A stretch of DNA of 64,000 bases, from the NCBI RefSeq assembly GCF_033242265.1, contig NZ_BTFW01000001.1, forward strand, positions 930,001 through 994,000, given 5' to 3'. The notes beneath the pieces were generated by a model. That model worked only from the letters and a program-made list of their open reading frames with translations, was not told the origin of the DNA and did no database searches. The translations under genes were made by a program, and so were the position numbers. Source of the DNA: Novosphingobium sp. IK01 (lineage in GTDB: Bacteria; Pseudomonadota; Alphaproteobacteria; Sphingomonadales; Sphingomonadaceae). Position 1 is the stretch's first letter. Every line of letters starts with the position of its first letter. Below are positions 1 through 9,055 of this stretch, piece after piece.

Positions 1-1594
1 CGTCGTCGAGTTCGTCTTCCATGCCCGCCGTGAATTCATAGGCGACATAGCGGTCGAAGAAGCGTTCGAGGAAGGCGGTGAGCATGCGCCCGCTTTCCTC
101 GGCAAAGAAGCGGTTCTTCTCGGTACGCACATAGGCGCGATCTTTCAGAACCTGAAGCGTTGCCGCATACGTCGAAGGGCGCCCGATGCCCAGTTCCTCC
201 AGCCGCTTGACGAGGCTGGCTTCCGAATAGCGCGGCGGCGGCTGGGTGAAGTGCTGCGTGGCGTCGACGCCCTGCTTGGCCGGGCAATCGCCCTTGTTGA
301 GCATGGGCAGGAGGTTGGCGTCCTCGTCGTCGCCATCGGCCTTCTGGTCGCGGCCTTCTTCATAGACGGCCAGAAAGCCGGGGAACTTCACGACCTGGCC
401 CGTCGCGCGCAAGTCGTGCTGGCCGGTGCCTTCGCGCAGGGTCACGGTCGTGCGCTCGATGGCCGCCGAAGCCATCTGGCTGGCCAGCGCGCGCTTCCAG
501 ACAAGATCATAGAGCCGCGCCTCGTCGCCGCTGCCATAATGGTCGCGGGTAAAGTCGGTCGGGCGGATCGCTTCGTGGGCTTCCTGCGCGTTCTTGGCCT
601 TGGTTTCGTAGACGCGCGGCTTTTCGGGCAGGAAGTGGCCGTTGTAGCGGTCGGAAATGGCGCGGCGTGCGGCATCGATGGCGCTCGGGTCCATCTGCAC
701 GCCGTCGGTACGCATGTAGGTGATCGCGCCTGCTTCGTAGAGCGTCTGGGCCACGCGCATCGTGTGGCTGGCCGAAAAGCCCAGCTTGCGCGCGGCTTCC
801 TGTTGCAGGGTCGAGGTGGTGAACGGGGGCGAGGGATTGCGGCGCGTGGGGCGCACGTCGACATCCTCGACGCGGAACGTGCCCGCCTCGACGACAGCCT
901 TGGCGCGCATCGCCACGCCTTCCTCGCCCAGCGACAGGCGGTCGAGCTTCTGGCCCTCGAACTTGACGAGGCGCGCGACGAACGGCGTGCCATCGTGCTC
1001 CATGCGCGCGGCAACCGACCAGTATTCCTGCGCCTTGAACGTCTCGATCTCGCGCTCGCGCTCGACAATCAGGCGCAGCGCGACAGACTGCACGCGGCCC
1101 GCCGACTTGGCGCCGGGCAGCTTGCGCCAGAGCACCGGCGAGAGCGTGAAACCGAACAGGTAGTCGAGCGCACGGCGCGCCAGATAGGCGTCGATCAGGT
1201 CCTGATCCAGCTCGCGCGGGGCGGCCATGGCAGTCGTGACCGCCTGCTTGGTGATCGCGTTGAACGTCACCCGGCTGACCGCCTTGGGCAGCGCGCGGCG
1301 CTTGGACAGCAGTTCGCGCACATGCCATGAAATCGCCTCGCCCTCGCGATCAGGGTCAGTCGCGAGGATCAGGCTGTCGGCTTCCTTGGCGGCGTCGGCA
1401 ATGGCCTTCACGCGCGACTGCTTGTCGCCATAAAGCTCCCAGTCCATGGCGAAATCCTCGTCCGGGCGGACCGAGCCGTCCTTGACCGGAAGGTCGCGGA
1501 CATGGCCATAGGATGCCAGAACCTTGTAGCCGGGGCCCAGGTACTTCTCGATGGTCTTGGCCTTGGCCGGGGATTCTACGATGACAAGCTTCAT
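1..1594 (-). CDS. topA: DNA topoisomerase I, 5' part only
   Basis: Type IA topoisomerase that relaxes negative supercoils by cutting one DNA strand. The first 531 codons are present and the C-terminus lies beyond the left edge. The protein begins MKLVIVESPAKAKTIEKYLG, the start of the TOPRIM domain, and carries the metal-binding D80-P-D-R-E motif. The active-site tyrosine is in ITYMRTDG at about residue 293. Further on, the stretch around SLVKRLEELGIGRPSTYA is also typical of the family. The ATG at 1594 matches the usual family start. It is transcribed after plsY and dprA, with about 130 bases between dprA and this gene. The identification is secure; whether the missing C-terminus carries zinc ribbons cannot be seen here. 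Confidence 0.97.
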   Translation of the reverse strand, partial: MKLVIVESPAKAKTIEKYLGPGYKVLASYGHVRDLPVKDGSVRPDEDFAMDWELYGDKQSRVKAIADAAKEADSLILATDPDREGEAISWHVRELLSKRRALPKAVSRVTFNAITKQAVTTAMAAPRELDQDLIDAYLARRALDYLFGFTLSPVLWRKLPGAKSAGRVQSVALRLIVEREREIETFKAQEYWSVAARMEHDGTPFVARLVKFEGQKLDRLSLGEEGVAMRAKAVVEAGTFRVEDVDVRPTRRNPSPPFTTSTLQQEAARKLGFSASHTMRVAQTLYEAGAITYMRTDGVQMDPSAIDAARRAISDRYNGHFLPEKPRVYETKAKNAQEAHEAIRPTDFTRDHYGSGDEARLYDLVWKRALASQMASAAIERTTVTLREGTGQHDLRATGQVVKFPGFLAVYEEGRDQKADGDDEDANLLPMLNKGDCPAKQGVDATQHFTQPPPRYSEASLVKRLEELGIGRPSTYAATLQVLKDRAYVRTEKNRFFAEESGRMLTAFLERFFDRYVAYEFTAGMEDELDD

Positions 1595-1723
1595 GGCGAG
1601 GGTCGAAATGTCCTTACGCGTATACGTGCGTGTGAGGGTGACGAAGGGAAGACCACCCCGTCAAGAGGCGAGTCGGACGCATCACCGTGCCACACGCGTG
1701 TCCCCCTGAACGAATGTGCGCGA

Positions 1724-2863
1724 TCAGCCAAGCGATACCCGCCCCCCGGCATGACGGATCAGCCGCCCGGCCAGTTCGAGTTCGAGCAGGGCGAGTTGCA
1801 CCGCGCCCGGCGAAGCCCCGCTCTGGCGCACGAGTTCATCGACCGCAATCGGCGCCACGCCGAGCAGGGGCTCGATGTCCGCCGGGCCTTCATCGGTGGG
1901 CGGCACGAAGACCGGGGACAGGCCGTGGGCCGGTTCGCGGAAAGTCGAGCGCGGGGTGCCGGTGAAACTTTCGATCAGTTCGATCACGTCGGAAGGGGTC
2001 TGGACGAGGATCGCCCCGTCGCGAATCAACTGGTTGCAGCCATGTGCGCGCGAATCGAGCGGCGAGCCGGGAATGGCCATGACCTCGCGCCCGACCTCGC
2101 CCGCCAGCCGCGCGGTGATCAGCGAGCCCGAACCGGGCGCCGCCTCGACCACCACGGTTCCCGCGCAAAGCCCGGCGATGATGCGGTTGCGGCGGGGGAA
2201 ATGGCGGGCCTGCGGCTCGGTCCCCATCGGCATTTCGGCCACGAGCAGGCCCTCGCGGGCCATGACGCCATGAAGATCGATGTTTTCGGGCGGATAGGGC
2301 TTGTCGAGGCCCCCGCCGATCACTCCGATGGTCCCGCCTCCCTGTGCCGCCGTGCCCGGCAGCAGGGCGCCGCGATGGGCCGCTGCATCGACCCCGCGCG
2401 CCATGCCCGAAACCGCGGCATAGCCTTGCGCGACAAGGGCGGCGGCAAATTCGCGGGCCAGCCGCATCGCTGCTGCCGAAGCGTTGCGCGCGCCCACGAT
2501 GGCAACGCCGGGCTGGTCGAGCAAGGCCCCCTCGCCCAGCAGGCTCAGGATCGGCGGGGCGCCCTCCATCTGGGCGAGAAGGTCGGGATAGTGGGGATCG
2601 TCGTGAAACAGATAGCGCCCGCCCATGGCATCGAGCGCGTCCATCTCGGCGCGGATGCGTGCCGGGTCCGCCGGGCGATAGGCCGCCCCGCCCCGCGCCG
2701 CCAGGCCAGGCAATGCATCGAGCGCGGCAGCCGCGCTGCCATGGCTGGCCAGCAGGTGATAATAGGTCACCGCCCCCACGCGCGGCGAGCGCAGGAGGCG
2801 TAGACGGGCAAAGGCTTCGGCGGACGAAAGCGGCGCGCGGGGCCTTTCGTCCGGCCAGACCAT
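1724..2863 (-). CDS. dprA: DNA-processing protein DprA (Smf)
   Basis: DprA binds incoming single-stranded DNA during transformation and loads RecA. The 379-residue protein has a short helix-hairpin-helix-like N-terminus (LRSPRVGAVTYYHLL), a central Rossmann-like domain with VAIVGARNAS, SGMARGVDAAAH and FPRRNRIIAG, and a small winged-helix-like C-terminus (DELVRQSGASPGAVQLALLE). The ATG at 2863 shares its A with the plsY stop codon (TGATG), so translation is probably coupled. DprA is widespread in bacteria that are not known to be competent, so its presence does not prove natural transformation. Confidence 0.95.
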   Translation of the reverse strand: MVWPDERPRAPLSSAEAFARLRLLRSPRVGAVTYYHLLASHGSAAAALDALPGLAARGGAAYRPADPARIRAEMDALDAMGGRYLFHDDPHYPDLLAQMEGAPPILSLLGEGALLDQPGVAIVGARNASAAAMRLAREFAAALVAQGYAAVSGMARGVDAAAHRGALLPGTAAQGGGTIGVIGGGLDKPYPPENIDLHGVMAREGLLVAEMPMGTEPQARHFPRRNRIIAGLCAGTVVVEAAPGSGSLITARLAGEVGREVMAIPGSPLDSRAHGCNQLIRDGAILVQTPSDVIELIESFTGTPRSTFREPAHGLSPVFVPPTDEGPADIEPLLGVAPIAVDELVRQSGASPGAVQLALLELELAGRLIRHAGGRVSLG

Positions 2864-3489
2864 CAGGCCTGATCGCCCGGAGCGGCGCCCTCGGCCTTCT
2901 TGCGCGAGCCGCCAACGCGCGGTTCGGTCCCGGCAAGCAGGCGGGCGATATTGGCGCGGTGAAGAAACAGCACGAGCGCGGCAAGGCCGCCCAGTTCGGC
3001 GGCATAATCGGGCCGCCCGATGGCCAGCGCGGCAAGCGGCGCCGCAATCGCGGCAGCCATGCCCGCCACCGAGGAAATGCGCAGCAAGGCCAGAAGGCCA
3101 ATCCACACCACCGCATAGGCAAGGCCGATCTGCCAGGCCAGACCGAGCGAAACCCCCATCAGCGTCGCCACGCCCTTGCCGCCGCGAAACCGCAGCCAGA
3201 CCGGGAAGCAATGACCGAGCACCGCCCCGCCCGCCGCCATGACTTCGGCGCCCGGCAGCATCGCGCGCACCAGCCAGACCGCCGCCGCGCCCTTGAACAG
3301 GTCCAGCAGCAGCGTGGCCGCCGCCACGCCCTTGCGCCCGGTGCGCAGGACATTGGTCGCGCCAATGTTGCCCGAACCGATGGCGCGCAAGTCGCCAGCG
3401 CCGGTCAGGCGGGTGAGAATGAGGCCGAACGGAATCGAGCCGAGCAGATAGGCCGGGATCAGGGCCTGAAGGGCAAGGGAAATGGTCAC
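2863..3489 (-). CDS. plsY: Acyl-phosphate:glycerol-3-phosphate acyltransferase PlsY
   Basis: Inner-membrane enzyme that acylates glycerol-3-phosphate from acyl-phosphate, the first step of phospholipid synthesis (with PlsX, not in this window). The 208-residue protein is highly hydrophobic and has the three conserved PlsY loops: GSIPFGLI, GSGNIGATNVLRTGRK and RFRGGKGVAT. The C-terminus ends in a charged tail (RKKAEGAAPGDQA). It is the first gene of plsY-dprA-topA and runs divergently from murI. Confidence 0.95.
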   Translation of the reverse strand: MTISLALQALIPAYLLGSIPFGLILTRLTGAGDLRAIGSGNIGATNVLRTGRKGVAAATLLLDLFKGAAAVWLVRAMLPGAEVMAAGGAVLGHCFPVWLRFRGGKGVATLMGVSLGLAWQIGLAYAVVWIGLLALLRISSVAGMAAAIAAPLAALAIGRPDYAAELGGLAALVLFLHRANIARLLAGTEPRVGGSRKKAEGAAPGDQA

Positions 3490-3583
3490 AGCGCCGCCTT
3501 AGCCGCGCTTGCCGACAATCGGAAGGCACCGCGCAGCACTGCCCCCTCCCTTTTTGCTGCCACACTGGCTAAAAGCGGTGGCG

Positions 3584-4426
3584 ATGACGTCTTCCCCGCT
3601 CCCCGTCGCCGGTTCCCTGCCCCTGCGCCTGCCTGCCGCGCAAGCCCCGCTCCTGCTGTTCGATTCCGGGGTCGGCGGGCTTTCCGTGCTGGCGCAGGTG
3701 CGCGCGCTCCTGCCGCAGGCGCCGGTGATCTATGTCGCCGACAATGCCGGGCTGCCCTATGGCACCAAGACCGAAGCGCAGATCGCCGCGCGGGTTTCCG
3801 GGCTGCTCGGACGCCTGACCGAGCGGCTGCGTCCGCGCCTCGTGTGCATTGCCTGCAACACGGCCTCGACCATCGCGCTTGCCTCGGTGCGCGAGGTGCT
3901 CGAAGTGCCGATCGTGGGCACCGTCCCCGCGATCAAGCCTGCCGCCGCACTGACCCGCAGCGGGGTGATCGGCCTGCTGGGCACGCAGGCGACCATCCGC
4001 CAGGGCTATGTCGACCGGCTCGAAGCCGAATTTGCCGCCGACAAGCGCCTGTTGCGCCACGGCGCGCCCGAACTCGTCGCCGCCGCCGAAGCGCGGCTGC
4101 GCGGGCAGGATGTCGACCCCGCCGTGTTCGACCGCGCGGCCCAGGCCCTGCGCGAGCAACCCGATGGCGCGCGGATCGATACCGTGGTGCTGGCCTGCAC
4201 GCACTTCCCCCTGATCGAAGCCGATCTGGGCCGTGCCTTTGGCCCCGGCGTATCCTTCATCGACGGTTCGGCCGGGATCGCGCGGCGCATCGCCACGCTC
4301 ACGCAGGGCCAGGATTTCGTGCGCGAGGCGCCCGATCTGGCCTTGTTCACCCGCCTCGACGCCGATGTCGAAACCTTGCGCCCGGTGCTGGCGGCGCAAG
4401 GGCTGGAGCGCATCGCATGCTTTTAA
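3584..4426 (+). CDS. murI: Glutamate racemase MurI
   Basis: Cytoplasmic, cofactor-independent racemase that makes D-glutamate for peptidoglycan. The two catalytic cysteines are visible at C91 (CIACNTAS) and C205 (VLACTHFPL), with the substrate loop FDSGVGGLS near residues 26-34. The 280-residue length fits the family. I chose the ATG at 3584; an in-frame start at 3509 would add 25 residues without family character. A stem-loop begins directly at the stop codon. Confidence 0.94.
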   Translation: MTSSPLPVAGSLPLRLPAAQAPLLLFDSGVGGLSVLAQVRALLPQAPVIYVADNAGLPYGTKTEAQIAARVSGLLGRLTERLRPRLVCIACNTASTIALASVREVLEVPIVGTVPAIKPAAALTRSGVIGLLGTQATIRQGYVDRLEAEFAADKRLLRHGAPELVAAAEARLRGQDVDPAVFDRAAQALREQPDGARIDTVVLACTHFPLIEADLGRAFGPGVSFIDGSAGIARRIATLTQGQDFVREAPDLALFTRLDADVETLRPVLAAQGLERIACF

Positions 4427-4457
4427 AGCCCGACCCAAAAGTCCTGCGGGTCGGGCT
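4427..4457 (+). terminator. Stem-loop after murI
   Basis: The arms AGCCCGACCC (4427-4436) and GGGTCGGGCT (4448-4457) pair perfectly with an 11-base loop. Only a short pyrimidine tract (CTT) follows instead of a T-run, so this may be a weak terminator or an mRNA-stabilising hairpin. Confidence 0.55.
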
Positions 4458-4835
4458 CTTAGGCCTTATCCTTTGGTCCAAACCCGGCAGGTGAACGCCC
4501 CCTTGGACAATAAAGCCACTTGGCAAGGCTTTGCCGCGAGGAGTAGAAGCCCGGCAAGATCGCCGGCATCCCGACGACTGGACAGGAAACTGGCCGGAAA
4601 CTCGGGCGGCAGTCCTTGTCGGGGAGCGAGGATGGCGGTCAGGTAAAAAGCGACGATGCGGCATCTCACGGCCCACCCCGTTCATCACGGAGTTGGCAAA
4701 GGTGCAGTAGGACGTTGCGGCAAGATGTTGCGATAAGACAATGACGCGGTCACCCGGACCATGTTTGAGGCCTCCTCGTTCAGGCCAAAGTCATCCGGAC
4801 GGCCGGTCGGCTGCAGAAACGAAGGAGCCGCAGCA
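4458..4835. other. Intergenic region upstream of hemA
   Basis: About 380 bases with no convincing gene. Small open frames exist on both strands but have no family resemblance. The region must contain the hemA promoter. Near 4714-4730 there is a short direct repeat of TTGCG. I see no clear FNR box or riboswitch. A good Shine-Dalgarno (AAGGAG, 4822-4827) ends the region. Confidence 0.5.
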
Positions 4836-6062
4836 GTGAATTACGACCAGATTTTCGATGCTGCGATCGACCGCCTGCATTCCGAAGGTCGCTACCGCGT
4901 TTTCATCGACATTCTGCGCAACAAGGGCGCCTATCCCAACGCCCGCTGCTTTGCCGGACACAACGGCCCCAAGCCGATCACGGTATGGTGCTCGAACGAC
5001 TATCTCGCGATGGGCCAGCACCCCAAGGTGATCGCCGCCATGGAAGAAGCGCTCCACGACGTGGGCGCGGGTTCTGGCGGCACGCGCAACATCGGCGGCA
5101 ACACCCATTATCACATCGACCTTGAGCGCGAACTGGCCGACCTGCATGGCAAGGACGGTGCACTGCTGTTCACCTCGGGCTATGTCTCGAACGACGCGAC
5201 GCTTTCCACGCTCGCCAAGGTCCTGCCCGGCTGCGTGATCTTCTCCGACGAGCTGAACCACGCCAGCATGATCGCGGGCATCCGCAATTCGGGCGCGGAA
5301 AAGCGCGTGTTCCGCCACAACGACCTCGAACATCTCGAAGAACTGCTGGCCGCGACCGACCCGGCCCTGCCCAAGCTGATCGCCTTCGAGAGCGTCTATT
5401 CGATGGACGGCGACGTCGCCCCGATCCACGCGATCTGCGACCTGGCCGAAAAGTACAATGCCCTGACCTACATCGACGAGGTCCATGCCGTGGGCATGTA
5501 TGGCCCGCGCGGCGGCGGCATCACCGACCGCGACGAGGCGGCCCACCGCATCGACATCATCGAAGGCACGCTGGGCAAGGCCTTTGGCGTGATGGGCGGC
5601 TATATCGCGGCCGATACGCGGATCATCGACGTGATCCGTTCCTATGCCCCCGGCTTCATCTTCACCACCTCGCTCTCGCCGGTGCTGGTGGCCGGCGTGC
5701 TGGCCTCGGTGCGCCACCTCAAGGCTTCGAGCGTCGAGCGCGACGCCCAGCAGGCCGCCGCCGCCACGCTCAAGCAACTGTTCCGCGACGCCGGGCTTCC
5801 GGTGATGGACAGCACGACGCATATCGTCCCGCTGATGGTCGGCGATCCGGTGCGCGCCAAGAAGGTGTCGGATATCCTGCTCGCCGAATATGGCGTCTAT
5901 GTTCAGCCAATCAATTTCCCGACCGTGCCGCGCGGCACCGAGCGCCTGCGCTTCACCCCCGGCCCGGCCCACACCGAAGCGATGATGCAGGACCTGACCC
6001 GCGCCCTCGTCGAGATCTGGGAACGCCTCGACCTCGAAATGGCGCAACAGCAGGCTGCGTAA
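4836..6062 (+). CDS. hemA: 5-aminolevulinate synthase
   Basis: PLP enzyme that condenses glycine and succinyl-CoA to 5-aminolevulinate, the first step of haem synthesis in alphaproteobacteria (C4 route). The 408-residue protein shows the glycine-rich [12 protein letters not shown], the IDEVHAVG aspartate that holds PLP, and the Schiff-base lysine K248 in GTLGKAFG. The GTG at 4836 is preceded by AAGGAG eight bases upstream and fits the family N-terminus ([20 protein letters not shown]); an upstream ATG at 4761 would add an atypical 25 residues. Two hairpins follow the gene. Confidence 0.96.
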   Translation: MNYDQIFDAAIDRLHSEGRYRVFIDILRNKGAYPNARCFAGHNGPKPITVWCSNDYLAMGQHPKVIAAMEEALHDVGAGSGGTRNIGGNTHYHIDLERELADLHGKDGALLFTSGYVSNDATLSTLAKVLPGCVIFSDELNHASMIAGIRNSGAEKRVFRHNDLEHLEELLAATDPALPKLIAFESVYSMDGDVAPIHAICDLAEKYNALTYIDEVHAVGMYGPRGGGITDRDEAAHRIDIIEGTLGKAFGVMGGYIAADTRIIDVIRSYAPGFIFTTSLSPVLVAGVLASVRHLKASSVERDAQQAAAATLKQLFRDAGLPVMDSTTHIVPLMVGDPVRAKKVSDILLAEYGVYVQPINFPTVPRGTERLRFTPGPAHTEAMMQDLTRALVEIWERLDLEMAQQQAA

Positions 6063-6075
6063 TAGCCCACTTTTT

Positions 6076-6106
6076 GCCCCGCCCTTCCTTTCGGGGAAGG
6101 CGGGGC
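6076..6106 (+). repeat. First hairpin after hemA
   Basis: GCCCCGCCCTTCC (6076-6088) pairs with GGAAGGCGGGGC (6095-6106) with one bulged C and a six-base loop. It has no T-run of its own and lies just before the true terminator. Confidence 0.6.
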
Positions 6107-6118
6107 AACAGATACGAG

Positions 6119-6153
6119 AAAGCCCCGCCGGAACCAACCGGCGGGGCTTTCTT
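6119..6153. terminator. Bidirectional terminator between hemA and the decarboxylase
   Basis: AAAGCCCCGCCGG (6119-6131) and CCGGCGGGGCTTT (6138-6150) form a perfect 13-pair stem with a six-base loop, flanked by A-rich and T-rich ends. It can stop hemA from the left and the polyamine gene from the right. Confidence 0.85.
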
Positions 6154-6253
6154 CTTATGTGCGACCCGAGACGGGCTCGAGGTGTGGGTTGCGCCTAGCC
6201 GTGCCAAGCTGTCACCACCCTGAACCGATTTCGCAATGCAACCTTTTTTACAA

Positions 6254-7453
6254 TCAGCGCAGCGAGACCACGTTGTCGCTCAGGCGCAGGCCACGGCGGC
6301 TGCCGTTGTACTGGCTGGACATCGGCTCGTCGGTGACGGTGTAGGTTTCCACCGCCTCGAAACCGTTGAACGCGGTCTTCATCGCCGCGCCATAGGCGCC
6401 GAGCATGCCGATCTCGATGTAGTCGCCGGCGCGTGCGTCGGCGGGCAGCGGGAACGGGCCTTCCATGAAGTCCATGTCGTCGCAGGTCGGGCCATAGAAG
6501 CTGAAATCAGCCATTTCGCCCGCTTCGATCACCTCCCCGTCGCGCATCAGGCGCACGGGGAAACGCCAGCCGACATGGGCCGCATCGAACAGCGCGCCAT
6601 AGGCGCCGTCGTTGATGTACAGCTCGTTCTCGCGGCGCTTTTCGACGCGCACGATGATCGAGTTGTATTCGGCGCACAGCGCACGGCCCGGCTCGCACCA
6701 GAGTTCCGCCGAGTAGGACACCGGCAGCGATTCATAGGTCCGGTCGATCAGCGCGAAGTAGTCTTCGAGCGGCGGAGGCTCCATGCCCGGATAGACCGAC
6801 GGGAAGCCGCCGCCGACATCGATGATGTCGACCGTGACGGCCGCATCGACGATCGCCGCGCGCGCCTTTTCGAGGGCCAGCACATAGGCATGCGGGCTCA
6901 TCGCCTGGCTGCCGACGTGGAAGCACACGCCAAGGCTGTCGGCGAGCTGGCGGGTCTGCTGGAGCAGTTCGCGCGCATCGACGAGGTCGCAGCCGAACTT
7001 GGAGGCGAGGCTCAGTTCGGAATGCTCCGAAGAGACGCGCAGGCGCACGCAGAGCGTCAGATCCTGAGCGCCATCGGTCGCTTCACGGATCTTTTCCAGT
7101 TCGTCGAGCGAATCGAGGCTGAACGTGCGCACGCCGTAGGTCTTGTAGGCCTCGGCAATGGCGCGCGGCGCCTTGACCGGGTGCATGAAGCACAGCGTGG
7201 CTTCGGGCAGGACCGAGCGCACCAGACGCACTTCGGTGATCGAAGCGACATCGTAATGGGTGACCCCGGCGTCCCAGAGCACGCGCAGAAGGTCAGGGGA
7301 AGGGTTCGCTTTCACCGCATAGAGCGACTTGCCCGGAAACTTCTCGACAAAGAAGCGGGCTGCGCGCGCGGCTGCATGCGGGCGGTTGAGAATGGCGGGT
7401 TGGTCAGGCGCGGTGGCGCGAACTACAGCCCGTGCATCAAGATAATTGTGCAA
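6254..7453 (-). CDS. Type III PLP decarboxylase, ornithine (or lysine/ornithine) decarboxylase
   Basis: Fold-III (alanine-racemase-like) PLP decarboxylase that most likely makes putrescine from ornithine. The 399-residue form has the PLP lysine K48 in YAVKANP, the glycine motif IDVGGGFPS, the phosphate-binding EPGRALCAEY and the catalytic cysteine C324 in GPTCDDMD, which is diagnostic for eukaryotic-type ODC and its alphaproteobacterial relatives. Some members also act on lysine. The start is uncertain: I prefer the TTG at 7453 (MHNYLDARAVV), since a TTG at 7561 would add 36 unconserved residues; neither has a strong Shine-Dalgarno. It lies downstream of the two spermidine genes on the same strand, which supports a polyamine role. 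Confidence 0.88.
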   Translation of the reverse strand: MHNYLDARAVVRATAPDQPAILNRPHAAARAARFFVEKFPGKSLYAVKANPSPDLLRVLWDAGVTHYDVASITEVRLVRSVLPEATLCFMHPVKAPRAIAEAYKTYGVRTFSLDSLDELEKIREATDGAQDLTLCVRLRVSSEHSELSLASKFGCDLVDARELLQQTRQLADSLGVCFHVGSQAMSPHAYVLALEKARAAIVDAAVTVDIIDVGGGFPSVYPGMEPPPLEDYFALIDRTYESLPVSYSAELWCEPGRALCAEYNSIIVRVEKRRENELYINDGAYGALFDAAHVGWRFPVRLMRDGEVIEAGEMADFSFYGPTCDDMDFMEGPFPLPADARAGDYIEIGMLGAYGAAMKTAFNGFEAVETYTVTDEPMSSQYNGSRRGLRLSDNVVSLR

Positions 7454-7693
7454 CTCAAGGGACCCCCAAACAAAACGTGGAACGAAAAGCTGCCTTGCGG
7501 TTTGGAAGTCCCCATGGGGCAGCGAGGAAGCGCTAAATAGGGCCGGTGGAACGAAGTTCAAGCGAAAAAAATCACAGCTTCACAAATCTGTCACATTGCA
7601 GGCCGCACCCCGGCGCACACCTGCCCCGTCCGGGCGCAGAAATGGTCCCCGGACGACACGACAGGATCATGATTCAAAACAAAATTACCGAAT

Positions 7694-8893
7694 TTATCCG
7701 AGGCGGTCGCGGAAATCCTCGTAGGCGAAAGTCCGCAGGCATTCGAGCGTGTCGGTCGCACTGTCCCAGAGCCAGATCGAAGGCAGCGGCACCCCGTTGA
7801 AGGTGGTGGTCTTGACCATCGAGTAATGGGCCTGATCAAGGAAGGCGAACCGCACGCCCGGCTCGGCGCGAACCGGCAGGCGGTAGTCGCCGATCACGTC
7901 GCCCGCCAGACACGAAGGCCCGCCCAGACGCACCGGCGCATCGGCGCCATCGGTGCCCTCGTATTCGTCGATGGGCCGCTCGCCGAGCATGGCCGGACGA
8001 TAGGGCGCCTCGATCACGTCGGGCATGTGGCAGGTCGCCGAAATGTCGGTGATGGCGATGTCCATGCCGTTCCAGTGCCGGTCGAGCACGGTGCCCACGA
8101 GGATGCCCGCGTCGAGCGCGACGGCCTCGCCCGGTTCGAGATAGATCTCGCAGCCGGTTTCCGCCTTTACCGCCTTGAGGAAGGCGACCAGATCGTCGCG
8201 CTGATAGTCGGCGCGGGTCACATGGTGGCCGCCGCCAAAGTTGAGCCACTTGAGCTGGCCGAAGAACGGCGCGATGCGGGGCTTGAGCGCCTCCCACGTG
8301 CGTTCCAGCGGCTCGAAGTCCTGCTCGCACAGCGTGTGGAAATGCAGGCCCGAGACGCCTTCGAGGTGTTCCGGCGTCAACTGGTCGACCGGAAAGCCGA
8401 GGCGCGAATGGGGGGCGCAGGGGTCGTAGCGCGGCACTTCGCCTTCGGCATGGAGCGGGTTGATCCGCAGGCCCACGTCGAACACCTTGCCCGCTGCGCG
8501 CGCGGCGGCCAGCTCGGGCGCGAACCGCGCGATCTGGAACGGCGAATTGAAGATCACATGGTCGGACAAGTCGAGGATCTCGGGCAGATCCTCGCCCTTG
8601 TAGGCCGCGCAATAGGTCGCGATCTCGCCCCTGTAATGCTCGGCAGCAAGCTTGGCCTCCCACAGGCCCGATGTGCACACCCCGTCGAGATAGTCCCCGA
8701 CGATCGGCGCGACCTTCCACATCGAGAAGGCCTTGAGCGCGCTGAGCACCTTGATCCCGGCCCGGTCGCGGATGTCGGCCAGAACCGCCAGATTGCGGCG
8801 CAGGGCCTGAACGTCGACGACAAACGAGGGGCTGTCGACGCGCGACAGGTCGAAATGGGCAAAGGCGCCCGGATCACCGGCTCTGGTTTCCAT
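7694..8893 (-). CDS. nspC: Carboxynorspermidine/carboxyspermidine decarboxylase
   Basis: Fold-III PLP decarboxylase that removes CO2 from carboxyspermidine (or carboxynorspermidine) to give spermidine (or norspermidine). The 399-residue protein has the PLP lysine in LSALKAFS (K54), SGLHFHTLCE, NFGGGHHVTR, a phosphate-binding YLEPGEAVAL and the Cys motif GGPSCLAGD. The ATG at 8893 leads straight into PSFVVDVQALRRN, the usual N-terminus. The gene for the preceding step ends 162 bases upstream on the same strand. Which polyamine is made cannot be read from the sequence; spermidine is more likely in this group because putrescine is the expected amine donor. Confidence 0.92.
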   Translation of the reverse strand: METRAGDPGAFAHFDLSRVDSPSFVVDVQALRRNLAVLADIRDRAGIKVLSALKAFSMWKVAPIVGDYLDGVCTSGLWEAKLAAEHYRGEIATYCAAYKGEDLPEILDLSDHVIFNSPFQIARFAPELAAARAAGKVFDVGLRINPLHAEGEVPRYDPCAPHSRLGFPVDQLTPEHLEGVSGLHFHTLCEQDFEPLERTWEALKPRIAPFFGQLKWLNFGGGHHVTRADYQRDDLVAFLKAVKAETGCEIYLEPGEAVALDAGILVGTVLDRHWNGMDIAITDISATCHMPDVIEAPYRPAMLGERPIDEYEGTDGADAPVRLGGPSCLAGDVIGDYRLPVRAEPGVRFAFLDQAHYSMVKTTTFNGVPLPSIWLWDSATDTLECLRTFAYEDFRDRLG

Positions 8894-9055
8894 GGGAGGC
8901 GAGGCCTTTCGGGAGAGATGCAAGAGAGGGGTCTTGAAACGACGGACGCCAGCCCCGCAAGGACTGCGGAAAGCCGGCGCCGGATACTTTGCCATATCGG
9001 CCCCCGCCGCCCTCCCTGCAAGGGACGGGCCACGGGTGGCCTCAGAACCGCAGGA

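Noticed and set aside
251..1330. Long open frames opposite or out of frame with topA and other genes
   Set aside because: They encode R/A/H/P-rich low-complexity protein typical of the antisense of GC-rich genes and show no domain.
4466..4669. 67-codon open frame on the minus strand before hemA
   Set aside because: No family resemblance and no good ribosome-binding site.
7454..7561. Longer N-terminus for the ornithine-type decarboxylase
   Set aside because: The extra 36 residues are not conserved and the TTG at 7561 has no Shine-Dalgarno; the shorter form is preferred but not proven.
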